Assembly: GCA_949130485.1 (NCBI GenBank)
Contig: OX422184.1
Coordinates: 20,600,824-20,664,823 of the forward strand
Reading direction: 5' to 3'
Source: Agelas oroides
Taxonomy: Eukaryota; Porifera; Demospongiae; Agelasida; Agelasidae
Length of the DNA stretch: 64,000 bases
Each line of letters begins with the position of its first letter. The first letter of the stretch is position 1. The notes beneath the pieces were generated by a model, which did no database searches, was not told the DNA's origin, and saw only the letters and a list, made by a program, of their open reading frames with translations. Positions 1 to 11,925 of this stretch are shown here, one piece after another. A program made the position numbers and the translations under genes.

Positions 1-590
1 TGCAACCTGGTGCTGTATACGTTGACGGTCAATTGATAGGCTTAATGATGTAATAGATGCAGTGTGCACAGCCATTGTGAGCATAAATACAATGTCAATG
101 GTGTTATGAGCTGCCATTTTGTACGGTTGGACTACTACAATTAAGACTGCAACACCAATGACTGCAATAGTTATCACTGCATTGGCAAAAGATGAAAAAG
201 TGAGTGCATACATAAAGTAACAGAGGATGTGAAAACTTGGATAAAGAAGAGCAAACCAGCGGTGATCACGAGTGCCATTGGTTCCATTCTTGTACGCACC
301 CTGAAATGCATCTGTGAATACCATTAACGCATGAGACCTTATTCCACAACAGTCTAAGCACTTGTGGAAGCATCTCATTGGATACAGTAACAGCAACAAC
401 AGTGGCAAAAATATGAACACAATCAGAACTAGAATCGAAATGAGAGCAAATATGAAGTGGCTATTGCTGAACATTTCTACTGTTGCATCATAGAACAGGT
501 ATGTTTTATTAACCCTTTCTCCATGTATGTTGGAAAGTTGAACAGGAACCAGGAGGTCATATGATATACCCCACATCTTGCCAAATCTCT
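1..590 (-). pseudogene. 5'-truncated tandem copy of the multi-pass membrane protein gene
   Basis: This stretch is nearly identical to 1136-1720, the middle-to-C-terminal coding part of the neighbouring gene, and lies in the same orientation. It runs off the left edge, so its C-terminus is outside the window. Similarity stops abruptly near 588, at the point matching the FGKMW motif of the full gene, and no upstream exons fit in the 260 bases before the neighbour's stop codon. On the minus strand the break is preceded by AG, so it could be a splice acceptor, but there is no donor I can pair with it. The differences I checked are substitutions that keep the frame open, so the duplication is probably recent. 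It is either a truncated duplicate or a 3' exon of a gene rearranged by the duplication. Confidence 0.7.
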
Positions 591-852
591 TTTGGTTGGT
601 TAAAAAATTTGCCACTGTTTGTGCATACAATAAAGAAATTGTTGATTGAGAAATGAGATTAATGTAAAGTATACTGCACAGTATGTGGGACGACGTGATA
701 CAGTAATGCAGATATCAGCAGACAAACTAAAATGACTACACATTACAAAACATCACAGGATCAGTACACTGGTTGAGAACATCTGCAGAACTAGCAAAAG
801 TAGAGGTACATTTTTTGTGTAAAGTTTCGATTGTCCTTTATTCTGTCAGATA
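591..852. other. short intergenic spacer
   Basis: The spacer lies between the truncated copy and the stop codon of the full-length membrane-protein gene. It is AT-rich and I see no coding or RNA feature in it. Confidence 0.5.
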
Positions 853-2664
853 TTAAAATTGTGTCTCATTCTGAGTAGTTTGTTGTCCCTCACGATGTTT
901 CACTGCTCCAAAAGATTCCTCCAGCAAGATGTATTGATCAGGATTAGCGACTCGATCTGGCAGTGATTCACTTAGCTCAAATCTTCCTTCCCTCTTTTGT
1001 TTCACATTGCACCATTTCCACTTCTTACACATTCTCCACACTCGATTGAACACTCTGCATTGGTAGACCCAGTGCAAGAAAATTGCTAGTAGATAAAACA
1101 GTGGAAGTGTTCCAGATAGAACAACTAGCGACAATGCAACCTGGTGCTGTATACGTTGACGGTCAATTGATAGGCTTAATGATGTAATAGATGCAGTGTG
1201 AACAGCCATTGTAAGCATAAATACAGTGTCAATGGTGTTATGAGCTGCCATTTTGTACGGTTGGACTACTACAATTAAGGCTGCAACACCAATGAGTCCG
1301 ATAGTTATCATTGCATAGACAAAAGATGAAAAAGTGAGTGCATATATAAAGTAACAGAGGATGCGAAAACTTGGGTAAAGAAGAGCAAACCAGCGGTGAT
1401 CACGAGTACCATTGGTTCCATTCTTGCACGCACCCTGAAATGCATCTGTGAATACCATTAGTGCATGAGACCTTATTCCACAACAGTCTAAGCACTTGTG
1501 GAAGCATCTCATTGGATACAGTAACAGCAACAACAGTGGCAAAAATATGAACACAATCAGAACTAGAATCGAAATGAGAGCAAATATGAAGTGGCTATTG
1601 CTGAACATTTCTACTGTTGCATCATAGAACAAGTATGTCTTATTAACTCTTTCTCCATGTATGTTGGAAAGTTGAATAGGAACCAGGAGGTCATATGATA
1701 TACCCCACATTTTGCCAAATGAGAGCAGTAGAAAACCAGCAAAAGCTTCTATGATGGATGATTTGAAGTTCCACTGCCTTCTAACTCCACAGCGATAGAA
1801 GCAGTACTGAACAGGTTTCCACGCCCAAATAAGTAGCCGGAAGTTACGAGCATGCAATTCAATCAGAATGTATGTAATTAAAATGAGAAAAAGGGGATAA
1901 AATGCAACTAAGTAATCCAATGCCAGTGCATGTATCGTTGTTAACTCCAAGCATATTTCTTCGGGTGGAATGACTGATCGAAAAAAGTCGAGATTCCAAA
2001 CACCATAGATGGTGTAAAAAATATGTAATGGGATTGATCCTGAAGATACTGCTGGTGTAATCATTGCAAAGGTGTAGATACGTGTTACTTGTGGTGCCAT
2101 ATTAGGCTGCAGGATGTGCACAAGTGCAACCATTGGAGGCAGTGTAACACGAATCCGAAATGCTACCATGATAATAAAGAATGCTGTAAGTGGAAGCAAT
2201 GCTACTGCCAGGTACCTAACCCAGTTATAGTGTCCACTGCTGCACCGCACACACTTCAACTCATATGAGTAAGCTGAGGGAACAAAGCCATCTTTACACT
2301 GACCGCACAGTCGTCCCCTTCGATTCAAATGTCCACAGAGGGAATCTTCAAGCTCAGAAACATTTTTAGGAAGGAGATAGTGCAGTCCAAATTTGTCTTT
2401 ATGATAGCAGTGATAAGGACAAGCTCCTACTACAAGCCCCATAGGATCGTGTGACATGCAATAACAACCCAACAAATATACCTCTCTTGATACATTGTTA
2501 CATTTCACTACACCTCCCAAGTCACTTCCACACTTGCAAGTTTCATTTCCATCAGGTATGAACCATAGTGGACAGTCATTATTCGCAGCCGGGTTACTGA
2601 TATTCCCTTCACTGCCTGATAACACTGTAAGTAACAGCAGACAATATACAGCAATCACAGCCAT
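853..2664 (-). CDS. cysteine-rich multi-pass membrane protein, single exon
   Basis: The first ATG is at 2664 and gives about 603 residues; the open frame extends upstream to 2706 only through a TTG codon, which I do not use. The N-terminus (MAVIAVYCLLLLTVL) is a good signal peptide. An ectodomain of about 130 residues follows, rich in Cys and N-glycosylation sites, ending in a GQCKDGFVPSAYSYELKCVRC-like block. At least seven hydrophobic segments come next, for example around YLAVALLPLTAFFIIMVAF, LVAFYPLFLILITYILI, FIFALISILVLIVFIFLPL and ALSLVVLSGTLPLFYLLAIF. The tail of about 70 residues is hydrophilic and probably cytosolic. The CGQC...C-x-x-C block followed by a polytopic region resembles an expanded, functionally uncharacterised family that I associate with sponges; the family assignment is from memory. 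It could be a receptor or a channel-like protein, but no catalytic motif supports a function. Confidence 0.8.
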   Translation of the reverse strand: MAVIAVYCLLLLTVLSGSEGNISNPAANNDCPLWFIPDGNETCKCGSDLGGVVKCNNVSREVYLLGCYCMSHDPMGLVVGACPYHCYHKDKFGLHYLLPKNVSELEDSLCGHLNRRGRLCGQCKDGFVPSAYSYELKCVRCSSGHYNWVRYLAVALLPLTAFFIIMVAFRIRVTLPPMVALVHILQPNMAPQVTRIYTFAMITPAVSSGSIPLHIFYTIYGVWNLDFFRSVIPPEEICLELTTIHALALDYLVAFYPLFLILITYILIELHARNFRLLIWAWKPVQYCFYRCGVRRQWNFKSSIIEAFAGFLLLSFGKMWGISYDLLVPIQLSNIHGERVNKTYLFYDATVEMFSNSHFIFALISILVLIVFIFLPLLLLLLYPMRCFHKCLDCCGIRSHALMVFTDAFQGACKNGTNGTRDHRWFALLYPSFRILCYFIYALTFSSFVYAMITIGLIGVAALIVVVQPYKMAAHNTIDTVFMLTMAVHTASITSLSLSIDRQRIQHQVALSLVVLSGTLPLFYLLAIFLHWVYQCRVFNRVWRMCKKWKWCNVKQKREGRFELSESLPDRVANPDQYILLEESFGAVKHREGQQTTQNETQF

Positions 2665-4571
2665 TTCAAGTTCTGAGAAACTAGGTATTTTCACTAGCAG
2701 CACCAACTACCTCTAGCTAATACAGTACTCTCTTCTAAAGACAAAAGAAAACGGTTTGTATGTTTATGCGCTAGTGCATATAATAATTGCATTACCATAA
2801 TGTGCATTCAGGGCTACAAACAAGTGATAAAACACGATTCGGCTAATGTAGTTTTGTACTTACAACTGATAACTACTTCTAATGTTGAACTATACCATGC
2901 TATCTCATTGCTCAATCATCAACTCTTTTAGCACATCATATGCATCAGCTCTGTGTGTTTAGAAAACTTCTGCTGGTTTCCCACACTCTCACTTCTTGGG
3001 ACACTCAGCAGGGATGGATACAGACTTTATATTTTAAAGGCAGGCTCTTTATAATGTTTTTAAATAAGCTCACCAATTACAGGGGGTCTTGGGGGTATGC
3101 TCCATAAACCTACATCTTCTCAGCAACTTACCTAGTACATCTTCTTGCATACAATATGTGACTGCCTCTGCGTGACGAACACTCAGCTCACCTAGCTACT
3201 GCTACATGCACTAGCTACATTGGACACATGTACATGCATTACATCATTGTTTATAGGTGTGCAACAGTAGCTACAGTACTAGTTCAGCTATTAGTAGAAG
3301 TTGGGCTGAAAAGGGGGGTTTGTACGAACCCCTTGAGCCTCATTTGAATCATCCTTGCTCAGTTTAAAATAAACACACTAGATCTGCGACCATTGAATCA
3401 CTGTGGATGCACTCCTGAACTAGGTAGCCATGCATTGCATACCATAGAACATTCGTCCTTCTAGACATGGGGGGACTCACACTCATTCAACATATTGTGG
3501 ATCACATACAAGCTACTTGTCACTGCAGACCTGGAGCTACCATGGAGGCATGCAACTAAATATTTCTAAGCATATTCAGTGGAATTCACAAAGCTCACCA
3601 TTTTCGATTGGCTGCTCCCACCACCGTACATCAGAATTATTTGACAGTGCGCCTATGCAACAGCATAACTTGTATTGAAGTCAGTCGGAGTGTAGTGTGA
3701 TTGCATAAATAAATAGCTGGAAATTCATCCTTTTCAAGTAACTACAAGAGATCTCCCTCTCAGGGGACCTCTTCCTCTTTCTCCATACACTAACAAAAGC
3801 AAGCATGTATTTGCACCTGGAACATACCCAATGATGATCTTTGGTAACCAGACATGCATAAATTATGTCAAATATCACTTAGCTGATAGGGAATTTTAGA
3901 GACAAACTTTTTTTCCTTGACCGAGCTGAAGCAACACTGAGTAGGGAGTGACTGTGTATACATAGCTATATGTACAGGGAGCAGACGGCCATCTTTGATC
4001 AGGCTTGTTACTTCTCATGATACTGGCTGACCGATTTTATGCTCGTGTTTAAATGCGTGAGCAGTAAGTTTTGTACATTTTAGTGTATTGTAAAAATTGT
4101 TAGTGTACAAAAATTAATCTCAGGAGCTTTAATCCTTTACTTTTGGAAGGATCGAGGGTGTTATATATTGTTATATTATCCAATTTCAAGTGGACAAAAC
4201 ACTCAGAGTATACCGCAGAGATACCTTAGAAGTAAGCATTGCTTTTCTGACAGCTGCGAGTGCGCGGACAGCATACTATATTATGTGGGTGGCGTGCGCG
4301 TGCTTTAGGCGCTAAAATATTTCGCTATTCGCGAAAATTTAGACCACATACTGCAAGCGATCAATAACTGGAGGCGGGGAAGGCCTGGGAACGAGGCTAC
4401 GAATATTAGCGCTATACGGTATATGTTACACGTACACATAATTAGGCAGAGTTTTAGTAAAACTACACTAGCAGGATATTCGACACTTTCTAGCCTTGGA
4501 CACAGGCCTCTGCAAAGGTACACATAGTCTCATGCGGAGACTCAATTTGGAAAAATAGGTCCAAAGTATAG
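2665..4571. other. gene-free interval
   Basis: I see no conserved coding exon here; short open frames lack codon or motif support. The sequence around 4381-4401 carries the motif GGCCTGGGAACGAGGCT, a fragment of the palindromic MITE family seen intact at 20728-20787. The sequence near 4416 resembles the CGTATAGC ends of another MITE family in this window. Confidence 0.5.
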
Positions 4572-4946
4572 ATGCTTTCACGAATTGGGTTTATACGTAC
4601 GGGAATTTTGATGATACAAACGATATTCAAAGCGATAACCGGAAGTTCCGGTTACGCCTCCTGGTGGTACTTCGGAAACGGTTGTTTGACGCTGGTCTGG
4701 TAGCCTTGGAAAGTATCAGTCCTAGAGAAGGTATTTACTACCGTACGCTAAGGTGCCGTACGTTACCTAGCGGAGACAACTTCCCAAGGCAGCGACCAGC
4801 TCCACGGTTTTTACGACAGATTTTCTCTTATCCATACAGTGCCTTGCCGCATTCTCTTTTCCATCAAGGGGCGTGACCGGAACTTCCGCTTATCGCTTTG
4901 AATATAATTTGCATCTCATATAAAAATTCTCAATTCGTGAAAGCAT
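4572..4946. mobile_element. non-autonomous DNA transposon (MITE) with long inverted ends
   Basis: The two ends are inverted copies of each other over about 85 bases. Left: ATGCTTTCACGAATT, then ATTCAAAGCGATAACCGGAA and GTTCCGGTTACGCC. Right: the reverse complement of ATGCTTTCACGAATT, ATTCAAAGCGATAAGCGGAA and GTTCCGGTCACGCC. About 200 bases of non-repeated interior have no transposase frame. I could not identify a clean target-site duplication. Confidence 0.8.
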
Positions 4947-6654
4947 GTACATAGCAACATGTTGATTATACCACAGGCCTCTCGTTTCTAGGCGACTAGA
5001 ATGGGCTAAACTAAAGATTACATAACACAGACAGAAGTGTTAGGTACCATTTAGGTTAACCTAAACTACTACTAGTACCTAAAATATGGGGGTATCGCTG
5101 CCCAAATGGGCAGTGACAAATTGTAATTGGCCGCAGTGATAAACACAGGTTTGACATTTCACTCAGTGCATTACTGCACTGCAGCAATGCAAATTTCAAC
5201 CATAACAATAGAGTCCTTAGACTATTTCAGCTATTTTCTCTGAAATAGCACACCAATCAGATTGCTCAAATGGCATTTGCTGTGCAAAAGTTGTAATACT
5301 GATTTGATTGGTCAGTGTGGATAAGAGTACACTAACATTATTAATTTTACTTGTAGCTTATAGCACAGTTTATTAGCTACACTAATATTGTTAACTGTAG
5401 ATTCTAGCTCTGTTTATAGTATATAATATAGTTTTCAGTATTTAACCGGACATTTTATTGTGGAATTTATTCACATCGCTCTGAATGGGCAGTGATAAAT
5501 TTCACAAACTACTCATGGTATTGCTGCTTTGTAGTATGTAAAACCACAAGACCATATCTGGCTAAGCAGCTATTGTAAAGCGAAGCTGTTCTTATACATG
5601 GTTGCAATAGTTACAGTTATAGTGTGTGTAGGTCCTTACTAATTGCATGTCTTTGGCATTCCAGTCTATGGCCTACAAAAACCATTTGTCCTCTGGGAGT
5701 TTGTATAGGGTGTTTGACACCAGGAAATTGGATGCTCCAGGCAGGTCAGGAGATTTGACCATCTGCCTACCACATATCTATGCATATAGCTGGCTACTAT
5801 AGCACACCTGCCAGACATATAGTTTATCTCACACATGCCCACATGATGGATAGCTACATAGTGATTAGCTATATGTATAAAAGTATAAGTAATAGATAAT
5901 GTATGTTAGTCTGGGATTTATGGTCAATAACCATCCAAAATCCAAGGGCAGAGCCCGAGGACAAGTTGTAAACAATAAATCCCAAACTAACATGCGTTAT
6001 GTGTTGTATTCTCCAACCTGATTGGTCCTTGTTGTCATTAGTAAACACACAAAGTAGTTTACACTGTAAACAAGGTATGTTATTAGTAAACATGCAAGGT
6101 AGCTGTAAACAGGTAGCACATAGGAAACATCATTTTACAACTCCCTGTGGTATATGAAACAGAATCCACAACTTCCTGTCTGCATATGGAAAACCACCTG
6201 TTACCACAGAAACAAGGGTGAACTGGAGGTTACATCTGTACAGAGTGTGAATATGAGATACTGTATACAAGTAAAATGAAACCGGGAAAACCTTCCTTAA
6301 ACTATGGTATAATGGCAATTTTGAATATGTGAACCCTGCGCTTAGAATTTGTCCAGAGGGTAATAGTTAGTATCTTCACACATTACCTCACATCTGCTTT
6401 GTCACTAAGGTAGCTAGGATTGCCCATGCAAATAATGTTGGTAGCTAACCACATGTTACTGCTGTGATAAATAGTTAATCAAGACATTCTTGTGTTTTGT
6501 GGGTGTAAACTTTGTACGTATTCGCTATGTGTCAAATTGGCTAGCACAAAACACTCAGCACAGGCTGTAACTAGCACTATAGCACTAGCTGGTTAGTTAT
6601 CAAAGTGCAATAGACTAGTTGTTTGAAGATTGAACCATAAAAGATTTAAGCATC
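4947..6654. other. gene-free interval with small repeats
   Basis: The interval upstream of the first FReD gene contains a foldback (5897-6003, listed separately) and two similar GGGCAGTGAYAAATT stretches near 5106 and 5488. I see no coding exon and no clear promoter motif. Confidence 0.45.
5897..6003. repeat. foldback element with GGGCAGAGCCCGAGG centre
   Basis: The left arm ATGTATGTTAGTCTGGGATT pairs with the right arm, whose reverse complement reads CATGTTAGTTTGGGATT. The centre holds the short GC-rich hairpin GGGCAGAGCCCG. No coding capacity; probably a small MITE. Confidence 0.6.
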
Positions 6655-8598
6655 ATGTTTTCTGGTATTCTGCTAGCTTTTGTCTTCACTGTGAGTTGTT
6701 TTGCTCCATCAAATGCTGTAAATGAAGCAGCCACTCTACCTGATGTGACCCACGTATATCCTGCTACAGTTTTTGATGCCACTCAGCAAATTTGTTCTCA
6801 GCAAGATCGGCGGCAAGGGATCCTAAGTGGAATAAAGCATGCTTCACATAGCATTATTCTAGACACATTGAGTAAGTTAATTATGTATTGTGTACATAAT
6901 ATAATGCTGTTGTACATAGCAGGACTGTGATTTGAATTTGCTACATGCTGTTTCAGACAAAAGTGAATGCATGGCAATCGCATTGCAATATAATGATGAC
7001 ATAATTTTTATAGATCCCTATACAGCTGCAGCTAGGCTTCTAGCTATGTACTTCACTCTGATGTGTAAGAGGTCAAGACTTCTAAGCAGATTTTGCTTAT
7101 TAAAAATTTGTCATGTGATTCACAAACAGCAGTTGAACTGCTCCTGCCATGCGGTTTCCTACTGGCTTTCGTTCATTTTTAACACCATGCACTATAGGCA
7201 TATATAGTAACTGCCAGGATGCCTTGGCTCAAGGTCAAACTACCAGTGGAGTCTACACTCTTAAACCGGATGATCAGCCAGCATTCCAAGCATACTGTGA
7301 CATGACAACAGATGGTGGTGGGTGGACAGTGTTCCAGCGCAGAATGGATGGATCTGTTGACTTTTATCGCTACTGGACTGACTACCAGCAAGGTTTCGGA
7401 AGTCTAAGTGGAGAGTTCTGGCTGGGGCTGGACAAGATACATCGTCTAACATCTACGCCAACTGAGCTACGAATTGATATGAGGGACTTCGATGGAAACT
7501 CAGCATATGCAAAGTACACAAGTTTCAGTGTAGGAGATTCAGTGTCCAAGTACATTCTATCAGTATCAGGATACAGTGGAACGGCAGGAGACTCTCTCAC
7601 ACTTGTAGGAAGTTATGGACCCCATGATGGGTCCCGGTTCACTACGAGAGACCAAGATAATGATGTTGATCAACGCAATTGTGCACAGACCTACAAAGGT
7701 GCCTGGTGGTATCATAACTGCCACTATGCAAACCTCAATGGTATCTACCATGGCAGGACAGTGTCATATGCTGATGGTGTGAATTGGTATACATGGAAAG
7801 GATACTCTTACTCCCTCAAATTCTCTGAGATGAAACTGAGACAAAGTAAGAATATATATTGTGTATATCAATAAGATTACTTTCATGCACAGATTTATTT
7901 ACTGTGTATTTGGAAAAGGAAATCTCCTACCTCAATCATTATCATTTGTGCTTCATTCAATAGGAGTTTATAGAGACTGCAATGTAGCCTTGACTCAGGG
8001 CCAAACTAGAAGTGGGCTCTACATTATCAAACCAGACAGTCAGCCATCATTCCGAACATACTGTGACATGGAGACAGATGGTGGTGGGTGGACAGTGTTC
8101 CAGCGCAGAATGGATGGATCTGTTGACTTCTATCGCTACTGGACTGACTATCAGCAAGGTTTTGGAAATCTAAGTGGAGAGTTCTGGCTGGGGCTGGACA
8201 AGATACATCGTCTGACATCTACTGCTACTCAGCTACGAGTTGATCTGCAAGATTTTGATGAAATGTCAGCATATGCAAAGTACACAAGTTTCAGTGTAGG
8301 AGATTCATCATCCAAGTACATTCTATCAGTATCAGGATACAGTGGAACTGCAGGAGACTCTCTTGCATACCATAATGGACAGAAGTTTAGTACAAGAGAT
8401 CAAGACAATGACCCAGCTAGTTCAAATGTCGCAGTGACCTGGAAAGGTGCCTGGTGGTATGGCCCCAGCCATATTTCCAATCTCAATGGTATCTACCGTG
8501 GTACATCATCCCACTATGGTGATGGCGTGCATTGGGGCACATGGAGGGCATACACCATCTCCCTCAACTTCACCGAGATGAAATTGAGGCGAAGTTAA
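6655..8598 (+). CDS. secreted fibrinogen-related protein with two FReD exons (gene 1)
   Basis: Exon 1 is 6655-6871: ATG, signal peptide (MFSGILLAFVFTVSCFAPS), then a linker with the family motif ATQQICSQ; it ends A|GTAAGT, phase 1. FReD exon 2 starts at 7198 after TATAG. FReD exon 3 is 7964-8598 after AATAG and ends in TAA. FReD exon 2 has no stop at the family's usual end (KLRQS); it reads AAA|GTAAGA at 7845/7846, a good phase-1 donor. A 118-nt intron then joins it in frame to exon 3, giving 499 residues with two FReDs. If the donor is ignored, exon 2 ends at 7874. Each FReD shows DGGGWTVFQRRMDGS, FWLGLDKIHRL and the calcium loop RDQDND. The second FReD lacks both cysteines of the C-terminal disulphide. 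The family contains lectin-like recognition proteins; the ligand is unknown. Alternative use of the two exons is equally possible. Confidence 0.8.
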
Positions 8599-10409
8599 AT
8601 AACTATTACAAATGTATCCTTGGTATGTCACCCTTTTTGGTTGCATAATGGGCTGTGCCCAATGCAAGTGCTTGTGTTATTGGTTGTCCAACTTTTTCTT
8701 TGGTCAAATGATAAATGGACTTGGAGTGTGTGTATTAATGTATTGCCAAAAATTTACTTTTAGGCAGCTGTGCAGTTTAGATTGGTAATCAATCCATTCA
8801 CCATATCTGTGCTATCTCTACAAACTTACAAGTGAGCCAGTAGACAGAGAAACTGTGGAAAATATGTATTCATTTCATATTTTTTTCTTCCTTCAACTAA
8901 AATCATTACAACACAATACATAGTTACTTGATCTTACTAATATAGCATGCTACAACATAAACATGTTTGAGACATTTTATGGCTAAGCACAATGGCTTCG
9001 TTCTTGGTTGTTACTATACTATGTTATACTACATGTGGGAGGCCTTAATGAACTGCCTAGTTCCATCATGCCTACGCAAACTATTGTACATCTGTGAGTT
9101 TGTGTAGGTTACGATGCCTATCAACTGAAATGCAGTTTATGTGATATTTGAAGTATGCAGAGAACCTGTATACATGAATGAATATGTATATATCTCTTTC
9201 ATGTCACATGTCTTCTCTCCAATAGTAGCCTTCTTCCAGATTCACCTTCTACACCAGTAACCAGCATCTTGTTAAGATCAGTTGCCACCTTCTAGGTATA
9301 ATAGTAGCTTGGTTCCTGGTACGTACACCCTCTGCACTCGGTGGAGCACACTTTGTAAAGTATAGTGGTGACTGAATTGCTATCTATGAGACAATAGCTG
9401 ATGCTGTTCATGCTGCTGGGAAGCTCCTAAATCATCGATTAATTTTCATTGATTGTACTGTGTGCGTGTGCACAAGGATAAATCCTAAGCATTCAGGTCA
9501 TCTAGAATGTATCAAGTCTACATCTACTTATTGAATGCTATTACAATGGAGCCCACCCCAGGTAGCAACATAAGTTAGCTAAACATCACACAGTTTTCCA
9601 AGATGGGGCATTATTAAACAAATCAAGTTATGTACATAGGTATAGCTATGTATGTTTTATCATTTGGAAAGTTATTCATTGTATTCAATCATTTAAGTTT
9701 GAACTGTACCCCAAGTTGAAGTAGTAGCTACTATCTTTGGTAGTTTCCATATATAGCTCCTCAGTGTTTATGTAGGAGACCTCAAAGCACCGCTGATAAC
9801 ATTCCAAGTCCACCCTACACAAACATTGTGCACTTGAGAGTTTGTAGAAACTTGGGAGCTGGAATAGCTACTACAGTTTGTACGAGACATCGACTGCCTG
9901 CCACAGTGACACAGTTTAGACTGCTGATCAAGGCAGTTGACCGTAGAACTGGAATGAGTTGATGAGAATGTGAATACAATATCAAAGTCAACTTCTATTG
10001 GTATCAAAGCCAACACTGATTATACAAGCTGAATTCTACACAGCCATGCAGTCTACAAGTAGCTAGCTATGTACATAATTAGAATCATGGTGTGATGATG
10101 TCATGTATATTATTCCAAGATTGATCTCATCCCGGGTAATAGCATTAGATAATTGCTAGGAGTGTATCATTAAATATCTTCACTTATGATAGGGTATATT
10201 GACAATGACAGACAGCCTAAACTTTTACTACAATCTTTCACTGATATATGATGTGATTCTTGTTATGTCATCTGAGCAGCTAGTAGCTAGATGTTACCAC
10301 AAGCACAATTATAAATGTCGTAATATTTACAAGTGCACACTCACATCTATGTGTTTCATGAAGATTTGTTTGTAATACAGTCCTGCTTAACAGCATCATT
10401 TACATGTGT
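8599..10409. other. gene-free interval
   Basis: Downstream flank of FReD gene 1. No exon with family support was found. A segment near 8765-8840 loosely resembles the flanks after the other FReD copies (near 14.8 and 31.1 kb), so the duplications may have included 3' flanking sequence. Confidence 0.4.
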
Positions 10410-10485
10410 ACTTACTCAAAATCAATTCCCATTGGTCTTTGAAAAACAATTTGCTGAGTGGCATTCCGAACTGTAGCATGCAGAG
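10410..10485 (-). pseudogene. decayed, inverted FReD signal-peptide exon
   Basis: On the minus strand the sequence contains the exon-1 motif GAATGCCACTCAGCAAATTG, then TTGAGTAAGTACA, the donor region shared with FReD genes 2 and 3, and GCAGGACTGTA, a piece of their first intron. The signal-peptide part and several codons are gone and no FReD exon follows. It is the only inverted copy in the cluster. Confidence 0.6.
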
Positions 10486-11213
10486 TACATCAATAGACAG
10501 AGAGGGCTAAAAAAACAGAACAACTCACACTGCATGCACGCTAGCTTCAGAGATCGTCAAACAACAGTATCTGTTGCTAATTTGACCTGCAATTAACTAG
10601 CTACACTCCGGGCCATGAAGTGTGTCAAGTTTACACAACACAATCAGAGGACTTCCTGTTCATTTTACTCCATGTCTGCAGCTTATCAAAGCATGCAGTA
10701 GTACCAACTAAGATGCTGTGTGCAATGGTTGAGTTTTGCATCGTAGCTGGCTTACTGCTTAATATAAGCATATTAAGTGCGTATAAACAAAGCTAAAGCC
10801 TTAGACTGAGTAAAACTAGGTATGAAGCACTTCCTCAGCTACACTGCACCATGTACAGTCCTTTGATGAAAATACCGTTTCAATAATATTATTGACAAAT
10901 AAAAATACGTACTTGAGGGAACGTACCATGATACTGTCGATTGGCCAACCAATTTCACTGATCTTTGGCTCGGCATTAACTAGTTTACACTCAGTCTCAT
11001 ACTGTTGTTATGTGAGCAACTCAAAGTAATGCTCTGATAACCATGCAGGAATGTGGGTACTGTGAGACCAGCAGTGAGCCAGCTAAAAAGCCTTATAGCC
11101 TGTTGCTAGGTGGTTGCTAAGATTATAGAAGACTTATAAATGGTCAACATGCCCATGGAAGAGCTGATTCAGCTATATCAGGTGTGAACTGTGACTATAT
11201 CTGCCAATAAAAG

Positions 11214-11296
11214 GTACATGTACAACACAACAAACATGCAGTTTAGTCATCCCCCAAAAAGTGCAGTAGGCCTACATGTACAACACAACAAACATA
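11214..11296 (+). repeat. short direct repeat before the Gag fragment
   Basis: The stretch TACATGTACAACACAACAAA occurs twice, near 11216 and 11273, about 57 bases apart, just upstream of the retrotransposon Gag fragment. It could come from the element's leader or from a local duplication. Confidence 0.5.
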
Positions 11297-11299
11297 GGT

Positions 11300-11680
11300 C
11301 TCTGTTTATTTGTCCAAAAACTCTCCGAGCAATGCGATTTCGCCGACACACTCGACCACATGCTTCGTGATCGACTCGTTTGCGGCATCCGGGATGTGCG
11401 CGTACAACGACGCCTCTTGGCAGAGCGTTTAAGAAAGCCTATGACTTGGACCAAGCGTCGGAGACAGCCGAGAAAAGCTCTAAACATTTGCATCAGCAAC
11501 AATCGTCTCACCCTGTTCACGCCGTCTCGCACCCTAAGAACCCGACCAGACAACAAACAACAGTGTCCTGCTATCGCTGCGGTGGAAAGCACGCAACCAA
11601 GGACTGTCAGCAACGAATATTTGTCAAAAGTGAGGGCGAGATCAATTCTGCTCCCCGTTTCGCCATAACACACTTCACTA
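11300..11680 (+). mobile_element. Gag fragment of an LTR retrotransposon (Ty3/gypsy-like), frameshifted
   Basis: The first frame reads FVQKLSEQCDF, then DTLDHMLRDRLVCGIRD and VQRRLLAE. At about 11433 the frame changes, and the next frame reads FKKAYDLDQASETAEKSSKH and a zinc knuckle, CYRCGGKHATKDC, at 11569-11607 (C-x2-C-x3-H-x4-C). This order is typical of Gag proteins of Ty3/gypsy-type elements. There is no protease, reverse transcriptase or integrase nearby and I see no LTR pair, so it is a dead fragment. The break and missing domains rule out an active element. Confidence 0.8.
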
Positions 11681-11806
11681 GCAGCTACACTCGACATAGC
11701 AAGCAGCCAGTTCAAATTCGAAAATACGGCAATGCGAATGGAGTATATATATGGACAGTAATGACGTCATTTCCGTGTTGCCAAAACAACCACCTAGCAA
11801 CGAACT

Positions 11807-11925
11807 GTTAAATCACCCTCCCACTCGGGATGTTGCGGTTTTTAAGCCCTCCCCCTCGGGCGCTACGCGCGCCCTTGGGTGTCGGGCTTATAAACCAGCA
11901 ACATCCCTCGTGAGGGTGATTTAAC
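11807..11925. repeat. GC-rich foldback element
   Basis: The left arm GTTAAATCACCCTC...GGGATGTTGC...TAAGCCC pairs with a right arm whose reverse complement reads GTTAAATCACCCTC...GGGATGTTGC...TAAGCCC. The arms are about 42 bases and nearly perfect. The centre (CCCTCGGGCGC-TACG-CGCGCCCTTGGG) folds again. It is much more GC-rich than its surroundings. Probably a MITE. Confidence 0.75.

Noticed and set aside
853..2706. Start of the membrane protein at 2706
   Set aside because: That codon is TTG. The ATG at 2664 begins a proper signal peptide.
11272..11715. A 147-codon minus-strand frame over the Gag fragment
   Set aside because: The plus strand shows clear Gag motifs including a zinc knuckle; the minus frame is a shadow.
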